DNA of 64,000 nucleotides, from positions 1,240,001 through 1,304,000 of the forward strand of contig NZ_LBHB01000001.1 in the NCBI RefSeq assembly GCF_001010945.1, written 5' to 3'. The first letter of the stretch is position 1. Each line of letters starts with the position of its first letter. Below, in pieces: positions 52,821-62,631 of this stretch. The notes below the pieces were generated by a model. That model did no database searches and was not told the origin of the DNA. It worked only from the letters and a program-made list of their open reading frames with translations. The position numbers and the translations under genes were made by a program. Source of the stretch: Aurantiacibacter luteus (GTDB lineage Bacteria > Pseudomonadota > Alphaproteobacteria > Sphingomonadales > Sphingomonadaceae).

Positions 52821-54350
52821 TCAAGCGAGTTTGCCGTCGACTAGCCGCGGGACCCCGGCATCGTCGTGCAACTCCGGCGGCAGCAGGTCGGCCGGCATGT
52901 TCTGATAGCTCACCGGCCGAAGGAAGCGCTCAATGGCCAGCGTGCCGACGGACGTGGTGCGCCCGTCGATCGTCGCCGGGAACGGCCCGCCGTGAACCAT
53001 GGCGTGCGCGACCTCGACTCCCGTGGGCCAACCGTTCACGAGGATGCGGCCGCACTTGCGCTCGAGGATGGGCAGCAGGCTCGCCGCCTGCGCATGGTCT
53101 GAAGCAGACAGGTGCAACGTGGCGGTCAACTGGCCCTCCAGCCCGGCGAGAACGCTCTGCAATTCGTCCGCATCCTCGCAGCGCACGATAAGGGATGACG
53201 CACCGAAAACTTCGTCCAACAGTTCGGGCACATCGGCCACCGCACGGCCCGTTACCGCGAACAGCCGCGCCGTGGCCTGGCAAGCGAGGCTGTCGCCGCC
53301 CGTGGCAAGCAACTCCACCGGAGCGGCGGCTTCGAGCCGAGCGACACCAGCCTGATAGGCCTCTCTGATGCCGGACGTGAGCATGACCTGCCCGGCCGCA
53401 CCGGCGACCACCTCAGCAGCGGCAGCTTCGAAGGCGCGCAAATCCGGGCTGTCCACGGCAATGACCAGCCCCGGATTGGTGCAGAACTGGCCAGCGCCCA
53501 TCGTCAGTGATCCGACGAAAGCCGCGCCAAGCGCCGCTGCATTTTCCGACAAGGCACCTGGCAGAAGCACGACCGGGTTCACGCTGGACATTTCGGCGTA
53601 GACCGGAATCGGCACCTCGCGCTCCTGCGCGATTGCGGCCAGCGCCAGGCCTCCCGCGCGCGATCCGGTAAAGCCGACCGCCGCGATGTTGGGATCGCGC
53701 ACCAGAGCAGCGCCGAGTTCGTTGCCCGTGCCCATCACATGGCCGAACACGCCAGTGGGCATTCCGGTCTTCTCCGCGGCACGAGCGATGGCGCCCGCCA
53801 CCATGCTGTCGGTGCCAGGATGAGCCGGGTGACCCTTGACCACCACAGGACAGCCAGCCGCCAGCGCCGAGGCAGTGTCCCCGCCGGCGGTGGAAAAAGC
53901 GAGAGGGAAGTTGGATGCACCGAATACCGCGACCGGGCCGAGTGGGATCATCCGCAACCGCAAATCGGGACGCGGCAGGGGTTCGCGATCTGGCAGCGCC
54001 GGATCGATCCGCACTCCGCGCCAGCGATCCGAACGGACCAGGTCAGCAAACAGCCTCAGTTGCCCTACCGTGCGCCCGCGTTCGCCGGTAAGGCGTGCCG
54101 CGGGCAAGCCACTCTCCAATTCAGCGCGCTTGAGCAGAGGGTCGCCCAAGGCCATGATTTCGTCTCCGATCGCCTCGAGAAAGGCGGCACGCGCCTCCGA
54201 TGAGGTAGCACGATAAGCGTCGAAGGCGGCCCCGGCCGCTTTGCAGACAGGGGCAACGTCAGCGGCCGATTGCGCCGGAAAAGCGAGCTCAAGCGGCTCG
54301 CCGGTCGCCGCTTCGACTCCACGGAAGGTCTCGGTGTGCTGCTGGTCCAT
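52821..54350 (-). CDS. NADP-type aldehyde dehydrogenase, likely 2-oxoglutarate semialdehyde dehydrogenase
   Basis: A 509-aa aldehyde dehydrogenase of the 2-oxoglutarate-semialdehyde group (type III KGSADH). It has [24 protein letters not shown] at the cofactor site, the catalytic Glu in [10 protein letters not shown] and Cys in [14 protein letters not shown] 54350 follows AGAGAG. It yields 2-oxoglutarate at the end of the arabinose (Weimberg) pathway. It is divergent from the lactonase gene with an operator between them, so both are probably controlled together. Confidence 0.85.
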   Translation of the reverse strand: MDQQHTETFRGVEAATGEPLELAFPAQSAADVAPVCKAAGAAFDAYRATSSEARAAFLEAIGDEIMALGDPLLKRAELESGLPAARLTGERGRTVGQLRLFADLVRSDRWRGVRIDPALPDREPLPRPDLRLRMIPLGPVAVFGASNFPLAFSTAGGDTASALAAGCPVVVKGHPAHPGTDSMVAGAIARAAEKTGMPTGVFGHVMGTGNELGAALVRDPNIAAVGFTGSRAGGLALAAIAQEREVPIPVYAEMSSVNPVVLLPGALSENAAALGAAFVGSLTMGAGQFCTNPGLVIAVDSPDLRAFEAAAAEVVAGAAGQVMLTSGIREAYQAGVARLEAAAPVELLATGGDSLACQATARLFAVTGRAVADVPELLDEVFGASSLIVRCEDADELQSVLAGLEGQLTATLHLSASDHAQAASLLPILERKCGRILVNGWPTGVEVAHAMVHGGPFPATIDGRTTSVGTLAIERFLRPVSYQNMPADLLPPELHDDAGVPRLVDGKLA

Positions 54351-54363
54351 GAATTCTCTCTTT

Positions 54364-54374
54364 AAGTCTGACAA
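54364..54374. promoter_or_regulatory. Palindromic GntR-type operator between aldehyde dehydrogenase and lactonase genes
   Basis: AAGTCTGACAA matches nine of eleven positions of TTGTCNGACAA. It lies in the 73-bp divergent gap, 13 bases from the dehydrogenase start and 49 from the lactonase start, so one site may control both directions. Confidence 0.65.
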
Positions 54375-54423
54375 TTGCGAGGGTATATGGTCTATGTTGC
54401 CGCAGCGCAACCGGGAGAGGCAC

Positions 54424-55299
54424 ATGGAAATGACCGAGGTACGCCAGTTGTGGCGCGGCGAAGCAACTCTTGGAGAGGGGCCGGCCTGGGATTCCCGGCG
54501 CGGCGTGCTTTGGTTCGTCGACATCAAGCAGCGCCATGTTCTCTGTTACAGCCCGCGCGACGGCGAGGTGCAACGTTGGGCCGCACCCGCGCAGGTCGGC
54601 TGGGTTCTCCCCACAGCCGGCGAAACCTTGCTGACCGGTTTGCAAACCGGCCTCGCGCTGTTCGATCCGCGTGACGGCAGTTTCACGCATCGCGCCGATG
54701 TCGAGGGCGATCTGCCCGGCAACCGGCTAAACGATGCGACGGTGGCACAGGACGGGTCGGTCTGGTTCGGCTCGATGGACGATCGTGAGACTGCGGTGAG
54801 CGGGCGTTTCTATCGCTGGGATGGCAATCGCGTGGTCGACTCCGGGCTTTCTCCGGTCGCCATTACCAACGGCCCATGCCTTTCGCCTGCCAATGATCGG
54901 CTCTACCACGTGGATACGATCGGCGGACGCATTGACGTGGCCACGCTGGACAAAAACGGCGCGGTCGAATGCGTCGAGGAGTTTGCGCGTATCGATCCGG
55001 CCGACGGGCATCCCGATGGGGTCAGCATCGATTCTGCAGGAAACGTCTGGCTCGGCCTGTGGGGCGGCTGGCGGGCGCGGCTGTATTCGCCAACCGGAGA
55101 AATCCTGCGCGAGGTGCGGCTGCCAGCATCCAACGTAACCAAAGTCGCTCTCGGCGGTCCCGATCTGACAACGGCCTATGTCACCACCGCGCGCGCCGGA
55201 TTGACCGATGCGCAACTTGCCGAGCAACCCGACGCGGGCAGCCTGTTTGCCTTTGACGTCGATGTACCGGGCCTGCCGCTGCCGCCCGCGCGCTTGTGA
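54424..55299 (+). CDS. SMP-30/gluconolactonase-family sugar lactonase
   Basis: A 291-aa six-bladed propeller of the SMP-30 family: metal-binding Glu in [18 protein letters not shown] (about residue 18), Asn/Asp in [28 protein letters not shown], and Asp in [20 protein letters not shown]. It hydrolyses galactono- or arabinonolactone from the 1-dehydrogenase to the free acid. ATG 54424 was used; ATG 54430 is possible. It ends three bases from the convergent GH127 stop. Confidence 0.88.
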   Translation: MEMTEVRQLWRGEATLGEGPAWDSRRGVLWFVDIKQRHVLCYSPRDGEVQRWAAPAQVGWVLPTAGETLLTGLQTGLALFDPRDGSFTHRADVEGDLPGNRLNDATVAQDGSVWFGSMDDRETAVSGRFYRWDGNRVVDSGLSPVAITNGPCLSPANDRLYHVDTIGGRIDVATLDKNGAVECVEEFARIDPADGHPDGVSIDSAGNVWLGLWGGWRARLYSPTGEILREVRLPASNVTKVALGGPDLTTAYVTTARAGLTDAQLAEQPDAGSLFAFDVDVPGLPLPPARL

Positions 55300-55302
55300 T
55301 TT

Positions 55303-57660
55303 TTAACCCTCGGGCTCCATCATGCGCACCTCGTAAAGTAGCGCATGCTCCCGCAGTGCGCGGACGCCGATGACAGCCTCGGCTCGCCCCTGTTCGCCGA
55401 CCGGGGGCAAGGAAAAGGAAAGGGTGACGAACCCGTCGCCCGGCGACGGCTCCGGCCAAGCCAATTCAAGCGGCGCGCCATCCACCGTTATGCCGAACGG
55501 ACGAGCGGCATCGGCACTGAACACCGTCACTTGCAGCACGGCGTCGCCCGGTCGGCGAGCCAGAGTCATGCGCATCTCGTCGCCGGGCGGCAGCCGCCGC
55601 GCGGCCCTGCCATTCCAGTTTACCACCTCGCTTCGGCCCGGAACGAAATCGTGGTCGCGCTCGGGTTGCATTTCGCCGAGATAGAGCGTGTCGACGGTCC
55701 GCCGGGACAGCGCCTGTGCAGCTTCTTGCGAGCGAATGTATTCACCCCGCCGCGCAGCCCATTCCGCCGAAGTAAAGGTGGGGAAGTAGACGGCGCTGCG
55801 CCGGTCGTACTGCCGGAAGAACGGTTTCAGAAAGAGCGTTTCCCCCAGCCCGCCCTCGGTCGTGAATACCCCGGATTTGGAGGCGGACCGCAACGCGGCG
55901 GCTGGATTGCCCTGCCCTGCGACGAGGACCGGGCCGGTGCCGACAAAGTCTTCGTCGGCCGGGCCAAGATCGGCAGCCAAGATCAGCGGCCCGCGGGTGA
56001 ACGCAAGGATCGAAGGGTCGTCAGGTACGCGCTCGACGCCCAGCGTCATGGGTAGGGTCAGGTCGACCGTATCGCCCACATCCCAAGGCCGCGTTATGCG
56101 AGAGTATCCGTCTGCCATCTCGGTTTCGACCGGCACGCCGTTCACGGCAATCTGCGGCGCGGCGCTCCAGGCGGGGATGCGCATGGCCAGCGTCGTCGCA
56201 CGAAGAGAGGGACGGCTCACGGATAACCGCACACTGCCTTCGTCTGGCATGGCGCTCGCCATGCGCCAGCCCAGCTCACGCTCCGGCCAGTCGAGCGACG
56301 AGGGAATGAACAGGTTAACGAAGAGCGTGCACGCCGCGGCGTCGTGCCACCAGATGGAATCGGCATGCTTGGCGTGGCTCTCCATTCCCGACCCCACGCA
56401 ACACCAGAAGCTGTCCTCGGGGTCCGAATATATGCGCCTGGCCCCTGCAGCGAGCGGCATGAAGTAGACAAAGCGGCCATTGTCGGGGCGTTGGTGCGCC
56501 ATTATGTGGTTGATCTGCGCCTGCTCGTAGAAATCAAACCACCGCGCATCGGGCTGCCAGCTGTACAAATGCCGGGTGAGCTTGAGCATGTTGTAGGTGT
56601 TGCATGCCTCGCACGTCGCCTCGCCGATGCGATGCGCGCGCTGGTCCGGTGGCCCGAAATGCTCGCGTTCCGAATTGCCGCCGATCACGTAGCTGTGATG
56701 CTGCGTCACGCGCTTGTGAAAGAATTGCGCGGCCCCTGCATAGCGCGCATCAGGTGCGACTTCGTGCAGACGCGCCAGGCCGATGACCTTGGGAATCTGC
56801 GTGTTGGCGTGCAGGCCTTCGAGCCGGTCCTCCTGCGCCACCAGCGGATCGAGCACGGCGCGGTGATAGATGCGCCGCGCCAGTCGCAGCCAGCGCCGGT
56901 TTCCGGTCAGCGCAAAGGTGTCGGCGTAGCTTTCGTTGAGACCGCCGTGCTCGGCGTGCAGAACCCGCTGCATCTGCTCGTCGTCGAGTGGCTCGAGCAC
57001 CTCGGCGAGATAGGTCGACATGCCCAGCAGGATCGGCATCGCCGACTGCCGTCTTGCGAGGCGATAGGCGTCGATAAGCCCGGCGTGGATCTTGTGCCAG
57101 GTGTAGAGCGGAACCCACCCACCGTTGAGATCGAAGCCTCCGCTGCGAATGTCGCCGCGGCGCACTTCTTCGAACACGATCTTGCCGTCCACGATCTCGC
57201 CGTCCCGCTCGACAGTCGTCCCACCGATGTAACCATCGCCGTGTGCCGACTGGATTTGGGCCATCTGCGCCAGCGCATGGTCGAGATTGGCAGCGAGTTC
57301 GACATCACCGGTATTGGCGACCAGCAACGAGACCGCGCTGAGCCAATGGCCGAGCGAGTGCCCGGCGATACCCATCGCCTCCCACCCGCCGTAGACCGGA
57401 GCGGGCGGCTCGAGCCCCGCGGATAGGTAGAAGTTGTGCAGCAAGCGCTCGGGATCGAGCGAGGCGAGATAACTGCGGTTGGCGGCCTGGGCGTCGGCAA
57501 AGATCGACGGCGCCAAACGCACCTTGTCGAGAGGAACAGGCTCGACGAGGGCTGTAAGATAACCGCCCGTCGCCGCTCGCAAGGCCCCCGCCGGGATGGT
57601 ACCGGCGAGGGCGAGCGAACTCACCCCCGCCAACCATCGACGGCGATCGACTTGCACCAT
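55303..57660 (-). CDS. GH127 beta-L-arabinofuranosidase, Tat-exported
   Basis: A 785-aa protein of the former DUF1680 family. The N-terminal VDRRRWLAGVSSLALAG is a twin-arginine signal. The (alpha/alpha)6 core carries the zinc/nucleophile set: Glu and Cys in ATCEACNTYN, and the Cys pair in FWCCVGSGMESHAK, matching the Glu-Cys3-zinc site of the Bifidobacterium enzyme, where the first Cys of the pair is the nucleophile. It removes beta-L-arabinofuranose. ATG 57660 is one base after the MFS gene's stop, so they are cotranscribed. Confidence 0.9.
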   Translation of the reverse strand: MVQVDRRRWLAGVSSLALAGTIPAGALRAATGGYLTALVEPVPLDKVRLAPSIFADAQAANRSYLASLDPERLLHNFYLSAGLEPPAPVYGGWEAMGIAGHSLGHWLSAVSLLVANTGDVELAANLDHALAQMAQIQSAHGDGYIGGTTVERDGEIVDGKIVFEEVRRGDIRSGGFDLNGGWVPLYTWHKIHAGLIDAYRLARRQSAMPILLGMSTYLAEVLEPLDDEQMQRVLHAEHGGLNESYADTFALTGNRRWLRLARRIYHRAVLDPLVAQEDRLEGLHANTQIPKVIGLARLHEVAPDARYAGAAQFFHKRVTQHHSYVIGGNSEREHFGPPDQRAHRIGEATCEACNTYNMLKLTRHLYSWQPDARWFDFYEQAQINHIMAHQRPDNGRFVYFMPLAAGARRIYSDPEDSFWCCVGSGMESHAKHADSIWWHDAAACTLFVNLFIPSSLDWPERELGWRMASAMPDEGSVRLSVSRPSLRATTLAMRIPAWSAAPQIAVNGVPVETEMADGYSRITRPWDVGDTVDLTLPMTLGVERVPDDPSILAFTRGPLILAADLGPADEDFVGTGPVLVAGQGNPAAALRSASKSGVFTTEGGLGETLFLKPFFRQYDRRSAVYFPTFTSAEWAARRGEYIRSQEAAQALSRRTVDTLYLGEMQPERDHDFVPGRSEVVNWNGRAARRLPPGDEMRMTLARRPGDAVLQVTVFSADAARPFGITVDGAPLELAWPEPSPGDGFVTLSFSLPPVGEQGRAEAVIGVRALREHALLYEVRMMEPEG

Positions 57661-57661
57661 G

Positions 57662-58996
57662 TCAGGCCAGGGTTTCGTCGGCCCCCTGCGCGGCGAGATT
57701 ACCTTCCGGCAGCGCATTGGTGGGCTTGGAGCCGTAGAGCGCGTACCAGAGCACGTAGACTTCGCAGGCTACAGTCAGCCAGAAGCTGGTCTGGAGACCA
57801 TAGGCATCCGCGAGCAGGCCTTGGATGGCCACCAGTGCGCCGCCGGCGATCGCCGTGATCAGCAGGCCCGAGCCTTCCTCGGTCAGCGGGCCCAGTCCCT
57901 TGATGCCCAGCGCAAAGATCGCCGGGAACATGATCGAATGGCCAAGCCCGACAAGGATCAGGCACCACAGCGCAAGCTGTCCCTGCAGGGTCGCCGCGCC
58001 GATCATTACTACCATGGCGAACAAGGCAAAGCAGGCGAGCACGCGGCTCGGACTGAAGCGACTCATCAAATAACTGCCGGCAAACCGTCCGACCATCATG
58101 CCGCCCCACATCATCGTGAGATACTTCGCCGCATCGGCGGGCGTGATCCCGCCGATTTCCGGCAGGATGGCGAAGTTGATGAAGAGGTTGGCAACGCCGA
58201 TTTCAGCGATCAGGTAAATGAAGATCGCCGGAATGCCGTAGACCAGATTCTTGTGCGACCACAGCGACAGCTTCTTGCGCTCTTCGCGATTGGCCTTGCG
58301 GGTGCTTTCGCCCATCTGCGGAAGGTTGGCGCGCCAGATGATGAAGACGATGATTGCGAGGACGATCGCGACGAGCAGGTAGGGCAGCTGTGTCGCCTGA
58401 GCGTCCGCGATGCGTTCCGCAGCGGTCAGCTCGGTCCCGGCCAGCGAGGTGCCGCCGGTGGTTCGCGAAAGGATGAGGTAGCCGCCGAAATAGGGCGCGA
58501 AGAACGTGCCCATCGAGTTGAAGGCCTGCACCAGCGTGAGGCGCGATTCCGAACTCTCCGCCGGTCCGATGACCGCCACGTAGGGGTTGGCCGCGACCTG
58601 CAGGAGGGTAATTCCGCTCGCAATGACGAAAAGCGAGATCAGCGTGACCGGATAGGAGATCAGCTCCGCCGCGCCGATCATGCCGAGCGCGCCGAGCGCC
58701 ATCACCGTCAGTCCGATGATCAGTGCCTTCTTGTAACCGATGCGCTCGATCAGGAAGGCCGAAGGCATACCCATCACGCCATAGGCGATGAACCAGACCG
58801 ATTCGATGACGGTCGTCTGGAAGTAGTTGAGCTCGAAGACGCTGCGCAGATGCGGCAGGAGCGTTCCGTTGATGACGGTGATGAAGCCCCACATGAAGAA
58901 CAAGCTGGCGAGCAGCGCCAGCGCCCTGCCGTACGGCTGTGTCGCTCCACCGGACGCAGGCGCGACACGGGCACTGGTATTTGTTGGCACTGGCAT
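57662..58996 (-). CDS. MFS sugar permease, FucP/GluP-like (glucose/galactose transporter)
   Basis: A 444-aa protein with 12 predicted membrane segments. It begins LASLFFMWGFITVINGTLLPHL, the family opening of FucP/GluP-type proton-sugar symporters, and includes LLQVAANPYVAVIGP and LVQAFNSMGTFFAPYFGGYL, the NP and FNS-x-G motifs of that family. It carries released galactose or arabinose into the cytoplasm. Start 58996 is supported by GGGAG upstream. It precedes the GH127 gene by one base and is divergent from the mutarotase. Confidence 0.9.
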   Translation of the reverse strand: MPVPTNTSARVAPASGGATQPYGRALALLASLFFMWGFITVINGTLLPHLRSVFELNYFQTTVIESVWFIAYGVMGMPSAFLIERIGYKKALIIGLTVMALGALGMIGAAELISYPVTLISLFVIASGITLLQVAANPYVAVIGPAESSESRLTLVQAFNSMGTFFAPYFGGYLILSRTTGGTSLAGTELTAAERIADAQATQLPYLLVAIVLAIIVFIIWRANLPQMGESTRKANREERKKLSLWSHKNLVYGIPAIFIYLIAEIGVANLFINFAILPEIGGITPADAAKYLTMMWGGMMVGRFAGSYLMSRFSPSRVLACFALFAMVVMIGAATLQGQLALWCLILVGLGHSIMFPAIFALGIKGLGPLTEEGSGLLITAIAGGALVAIQGLLADAYGLQTSFWLTVACEVYVLWYALYGSKPTNALPEGNLAAQGADETLA

Positions 58997-59055
58997 CGTC
59001 CAAGGCTCCCGTATTTTTGCAATGCGACCAAATTCGCCACTTGCAAATTTTCGAT

Positions 59056-59066
59056 ATGTCTGACTA
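59056..59066. promoter_or_regulatory. Palindromic GntR-type operator between MFS and mutarotase genes
   Basis: ATGTCTGACTA keeps the TGTC/GAC core of TTGTCNGACAA and is flanked by GATA on the left and TATC on the right, extending the symmetry. It lies midway in the 130-bp divergent gap, 59 bases from each start codon, suited to control both directions. Confidence 0.65.
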
Positions 59067-59126
59067 TATCGAAATCGCAAAGGCGGTCAATCGCTAAAAG
59101 TGCCGGAACTACGGGAAGGGGCATGC

Positions 59127-60278
59127 ATGACAAAAGTGTACAAATGGGCGGCGCTGGCGCTTGCGTCACTGGCGCATGGGGCCCTGGCGGCCGCGTCGAG
59201 CGCTTCCACGGCAGAGCGCGGCACCTTCGATCGCCTGCCATCGGGCGAAGCAGTCGAGGCGGTGACGCTCACCGGCACGAACGGTGTCAGTGCCAAGATT
59301 ATCACCTTCGGCGCCACCTTGCAGGAATTCAACGTGCCCGACCGCGAGGGGCGCGTCGCCGACATAACCATCGGGCATGACAACATCGCCGCCTATCTCG
59401 AAACACCCAACTACTGGGGCCAGACGATCGGGCGTTACGCCAACCGCATCGCCGGTGGGCGCTTCTCGCTCGACGGACGGAACTACCAGCTCACGCTCAA
59501 TAATGGCGTCAATTCGCTCCACGGCGGGGCCGAGGGTTGGGATATGCGCAACTGGCGCATCGTGTCGGTCGATGAAGACGGGCCGGTTGCGAGCGTCACC
59601 CTCGCTCTTAGCAGCCCCAACGGCGACCAAGGCTATCCCGGCACCGTAAATGCGCGCGTGACCTACAGTCTCGACGACCGCGGGTCGCTCACCATTGCCT
59701 TCGAGGCGACGACCGATGCGCCGACCATCATCAACATGACGAACCATGCGCTGTTCAATCTGGGCGGCGAGGGTTGGCCTTACGGCACCTACGACCAGCG
59801 CCTGACCATCCCCGCCAGCCAATACCTGCCGGTGGACGCGACGCTGATTCCCACCGGAGAGCGCCGCGGAGTGGAAGGCACAGTCTTCGACTTCCGCAAT
59901 GGCCGCATGATGTACGACGGCGTTCGCGACGGAGCGGACGAACAGATCGTGCTCGGTCACGGATGGGATCACAACTGGATCCTCGACAAGGGTCGAACGG
60001 CGCGCCCCGAACTCGCGGCGCGGGTCGAGCATACGCTTTCCGGCCGTGTCCTCGAGGTGCTGTCCACCGAACCGGGCCTGCAATTCTATTCGGGAAACTT
60101 CCTCGTCGGCGAACTGGTCGGCGAAGACAATTTGGTGTTCCGGATGGGCGACGGGATCGCGCTGGAGCCACAGCTTTTCCCGGATACACCCAATCAGTCC
60201 GATTTCGGGTCAGCGCGGCTTGATCCCGGACAGACCTATCGCCACACGATGATCTACCGCGTTTCCGTCGCGGGCTGA
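59127..60278 (+). CDS. galM: Exported aldose 1-epimerase (mutarotase)
   Basis: A 383-aa GalM-family beta-sandwich with an N-terminal signal peptide (ALALASLAHGALAAASS). It has TFGATLQEFNVPDREG, YWGQTIGRYANRIAGG and NNGVNSLHGG (His), NMTNHALFNLGG (His), and WDHNWIL (the Glu/His-containing end). It equilibrates alpha and beta anomers of released galactose in the periplasm, so the permease or 1-dehydrogenase receives the right form. ATG 59127 is preferred over 59100 because GGGAAGGGG lies upstream and the signal peptide starts there. It is 13 bases before the dehydratase gene. Confidence 0.88.
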   Translation: MTKVYKWAALALASLAHGALAAASSASTAERGTFDRLPSGEAVEAVTLTGTNGVSAKIITFGATLQEFNVPDREGRVADITIGHDNIAAYLETPNYWGQTIGRYANRIAGGRFSLDGRNYQLTLNNGVNSLHGGAEGWDMRNWRIVSVDEDGPVASVTLALSSPNGDQGYPGTVNARVTYSLDDRGSLTIAFEATTDAPTIINMTNHALFNLGGEGWPYGTYDQRLTIPASQYLPVDATLIPTGERRGVEGTVFDFRNGRMMYDGVRDGADEQIVLGHGWDHNWILDKGRTARPELAARVEHTLSGRVLEVLSTEPGLQFYSGNFLVGELVGEDNLVFRMGDGIALEPQLFPDTPNQSDFGSARLDPGQTYRHTMIYRVSVAG

Positions 60279-60291
60279 GGAGTAACCCAAG

Positions 60292-62094
60292 ATGTCCGCG
60301 TCCCCCTCGCCCGGATCGAAGCTGCGCAGCCGCGCCTGGTTCGACAACCCGGACAATGCCGACATGACTGCTCTCTATCTCGAGCGGTACATGAACTTCG
60401 GGCTTACCCTTGAAGAGCTGCAAAGCGATAAGCCGATCATCGGCATCGCCCAGACCGGCAGCGATCTTTCGCCCTGCAACCGTCACCACATCGTATTGGC
60501 CGAGCGCGTGCGCGAGGGCATTCGCGAGGCAGGCGGCATCGCCATCGAATTTCCCGTCCATCCTATCCAGGAGACTGGCAAGCGGCCGACAGCGGGGCTG
60601 GATCGCAACCTTTCCTATCTTGGCCTGGTCGAAGTGCTTTACGGCTATCCCCTCGATGGCGTGGTGCTGACGATCGGCTGCGACAAAACGACACCGGCCA
60701 TGCTGATGGGCGCGGCAACGGTGAATATCCCGGCAATCGCGCTCTCCGTCGGGCCCATGCTCAATGGCTATTTCAAGGGCGAACGCACGGGATCGGGCAC
60801 GATCGTCTGGAAGGCGCGTGAGCTACTGGCCTCGGGCGAAATCGACTACCAGGGCTTTATCCGCCTCGTCGCGTCCTCGGCCCCTTCGACCGGCTATTGC
60901 AACACGATGGGCACGGCGACCACGATGAATTCGCTGGCCGAGGCGCTGGGCATGTCGCTTACCGGATCGGCAGCCATTCCCGCGCCGTACAGGGATCGGC
61001 AGGAAGTAGCCTACCACACCGGCAAGCGCGCAGTGGAACTGGTGAACGAGGACGTCAAACCCTCGGACATCATGACCAAGGATTCCTTCGCCAACGCCAT
61101 CCGCGTCAATACCGCCATCGGCGGTTCGACCAACGCGCCGATCCACCTGGCGGCGATCGCCCGCCACATCGGTGTCGATCTCGACATCCGCGAGTGGGAA
61201 ACGTTGGGGCTCGACATTCCACTGCTGGTGAACATGCAGCCGGCGGGCGAATATCTCGGCGAGGACTACTACCGTGCCGGCGGCGTCTGTGCCGTGGTGG
61301 GCCAGCTCATCAAGCAGGGCTTGATCGCGGAGAACGCCATGACGGTTAACGGCAAGACCATCGGCGAGAACTGTCGGGGTGTCGAGATCGAGGACGAGCG
61401 GGTCATCCGGCCCTTCGACAATCCGCTGCGCCCAGCGGCGGGCTTCGTCGTGCTCTCGGGCAACCTGTTCGATTCCGCAATCATGAAGACCAGCGTGATC
61501 TCAGAGGAATTTCGCGGCCGCTACCTGTCCAACCCCGATGACCCGGATGCGTTCGAGGGAACCGCAGTAGTGTTCGACGGGCCCGAGGAATACCACGCCA
61601 AGATCGACGATCCTGCTCTCGGCATCACGCCAGAAACGATCCTGTTTATTCGCGGCGTGGGCCCGGTGGGCTATCCGGGCAGCGCCGAGGTGGTGAACAT
61701 GCGCCCGCCGACCTACCTGCTGAGCGAAGGGGTTCATGCCCTGCCTTGCGTGGGCGACGGTCGGCAATCAGGGACCAGCGGTAGTCCCTCGATCCTCAAC
61801 GCCAGCCCCGAAGCTGCCGCCGGCGGCGGCCTCGCCCTGTTACGGACCGGCGACCGTATCCGCATCGATCTTCGCGCGAAGACCGCCAACATGCTTGTCT
61901 CCGACGAGGATCTGGCCGAGCGACAGCGGCAGCTGGAAGCCGATGGCGGTTACAGCTATCCCGCGAGCCAAACTCCGTGGCAGGAAATCCAGCGCAATTA
62001 TGTAGGACAAATGTCGTCGGGTGCGATCCTTGAGGGTGCGGAGAAATTTCAGCGCATCGCCCAGGAACGAGGTTTGCCGCGCGACAGCCACTAG
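60292..62094 (+). CDS. IlvD/Edd-family aldonate dehydratase (arabonate/galactonate dehydratase)
   Basis: A 600-aa iron-sulfur dehydratase of the IlvD/Edd family, pentonate/hexonate group ([11 protein letters not shown] opening as in L-arabonate dehydratases). The cluster ligands are Cys in SPCNRHH, Cys in [10 protein letters not shown] and Cys in [11 protein letters not shown]. The Mg/phosphate-type site [13 protein letters not shown] and [13 protein letters not shown] follow. It removes water from arabonate and probably galactonate to give the 2-keto-3-deoxy acid, linking the lactonase to AraD1 and DgoK. It is in an operon with the mutarotase. Confidence 0.88.
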   Translation: MSASPSPGSKLRSRAWFDNPDNADMTALYLERYMNFGLTLEELQSDKPIIGIAQTGSDLSPCNRHHIVLAERVREGIREAGGIAIEFPVHPIQETGKRPTAGLDRNLSYLGLVEVLYGYPLDGVVLTIGCDKTTPAMLMGAATVNIPAIALSVGPMLNGYFKGERTGSGTIVWKARELLASGEIDYQGFIRLVASSAPSTGYCNTMGTATTMNSLAEALGMSLTGSAAIPAPYRDRQEVAYHTGKRAVELVNEDVKPSDIMTKDSFANAIRVNTAIGGSTNAPIHLAAIARHIGVDLDIREWETLGLDIPLLVNMQPAGEYLGEDYYRAGGVCAVVGQLIKQGLIAENAMTVNGKTIGENCRGVEIEDERVIRPFDNPLRPAAGFVVLSGNLFDSAIMKTSVISEEFRGRYLSNPDDPDAFEGTAVVFDGPEEYHAKIDDPALGITPETILFIRGVGPVGYPGSAEVVNMRPPTYLLSEGVHALPCVGDGRQSGTSGSPSILNASPEAAAGGGLALLRTGDRIRIDLRAKTANMLVSDEDLAERQRQLEADGGYSYPASQTPWQEIQRNYVGQMSSGAILEGAEKFQRIAQERGLPRDSH

Positions 62095-62097
62095 GCT

Positions 62098-62616
62098 CTA
62101 CCAGCCGGCGGACGTATCAGGTGTAACAGCCTGTCTGGCGAGCACGTGCGGATCGCTGGCGAGCGCGTGAAGGTAGCGAAACCGCTCGTCTGTGCCGTGG
62201 TCGAGTTCGCGCAGCAGCCCTTCCTGCGCACCCGTCAGCGCGAACTCAGCGTAGCCACGGTCGCGCAAGCACTGGTGCACGGTTTCAACCATCACGCCCT
62301 GCAGGGCCGGCACGTTGCCGCGGAAGCTGCGCTGGTAGACCATGTTGTAGTCGCGCAGCATGTCGTAGAGGTCCGCCCCGTCGCCCCTGATATCTAGATC
62401 CCGCTCCTGCTGGCGCACACCCCGAAGGATCTCGGCCAGTTCTTCGCGCTCGGAAATATTCTGGGTCGCGCCGAGCATGGCGCACTCAATCGAATCGACC
62501 CGGTAATCGATAAATGGCACGTCCGCCTTGCCCCACGAAATCTCGGGCTCCTGCGGCGCGCTGGCACAGGCTGACAGGATGGCAACGGCACCGATCGACA
62601 GGGTGCGCTTCTTCAT
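62098..62616 (-). CDS. Hypothetical lipoprotein coupled to the GntR gene
   Basis: A 172-aa protein with a lipobox ILSAC (Cys at about residue 17) and a helix-rich body with two more Cys (IECAML, HQCLRD). No family is recognised. GGGGAGGAG upstream of ATG 62616 is a strong ribosome site. It lies 15 bases after the GntR stop, in the same direction, so it is the second gene of that unit. A role in the locus is unproven; an envelope partner of the receptor or a surface-glycan factor is possible. Confidence 0.6.
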   Translation of the reverse strand: MKKRTLSIGAVAILSACASAPQEPEISWGKADVPFIDYRVDSIECAMLGATQNISEREELAEILRGVRQQERDLDIRGDGADLYDMLRDYNMVYQRSFRGNVPALQGVMVETVHQCLRDRGYAEFALTGAQEGLLRELDHGTDERFRYLHALASDPHVLARQAVTPDTSAGW

Positions 62617-62631
62617 GATGCTCCTCCCCGA

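Noticed and set aside
62000-62010. ATGTAGGACAA resembling the GntR palindrome
   Set aside because: Lies inside the end of the dehydratase coding sequence (codons for Tyr-Val-Gly-Gln) and not before a gene; likely chance.
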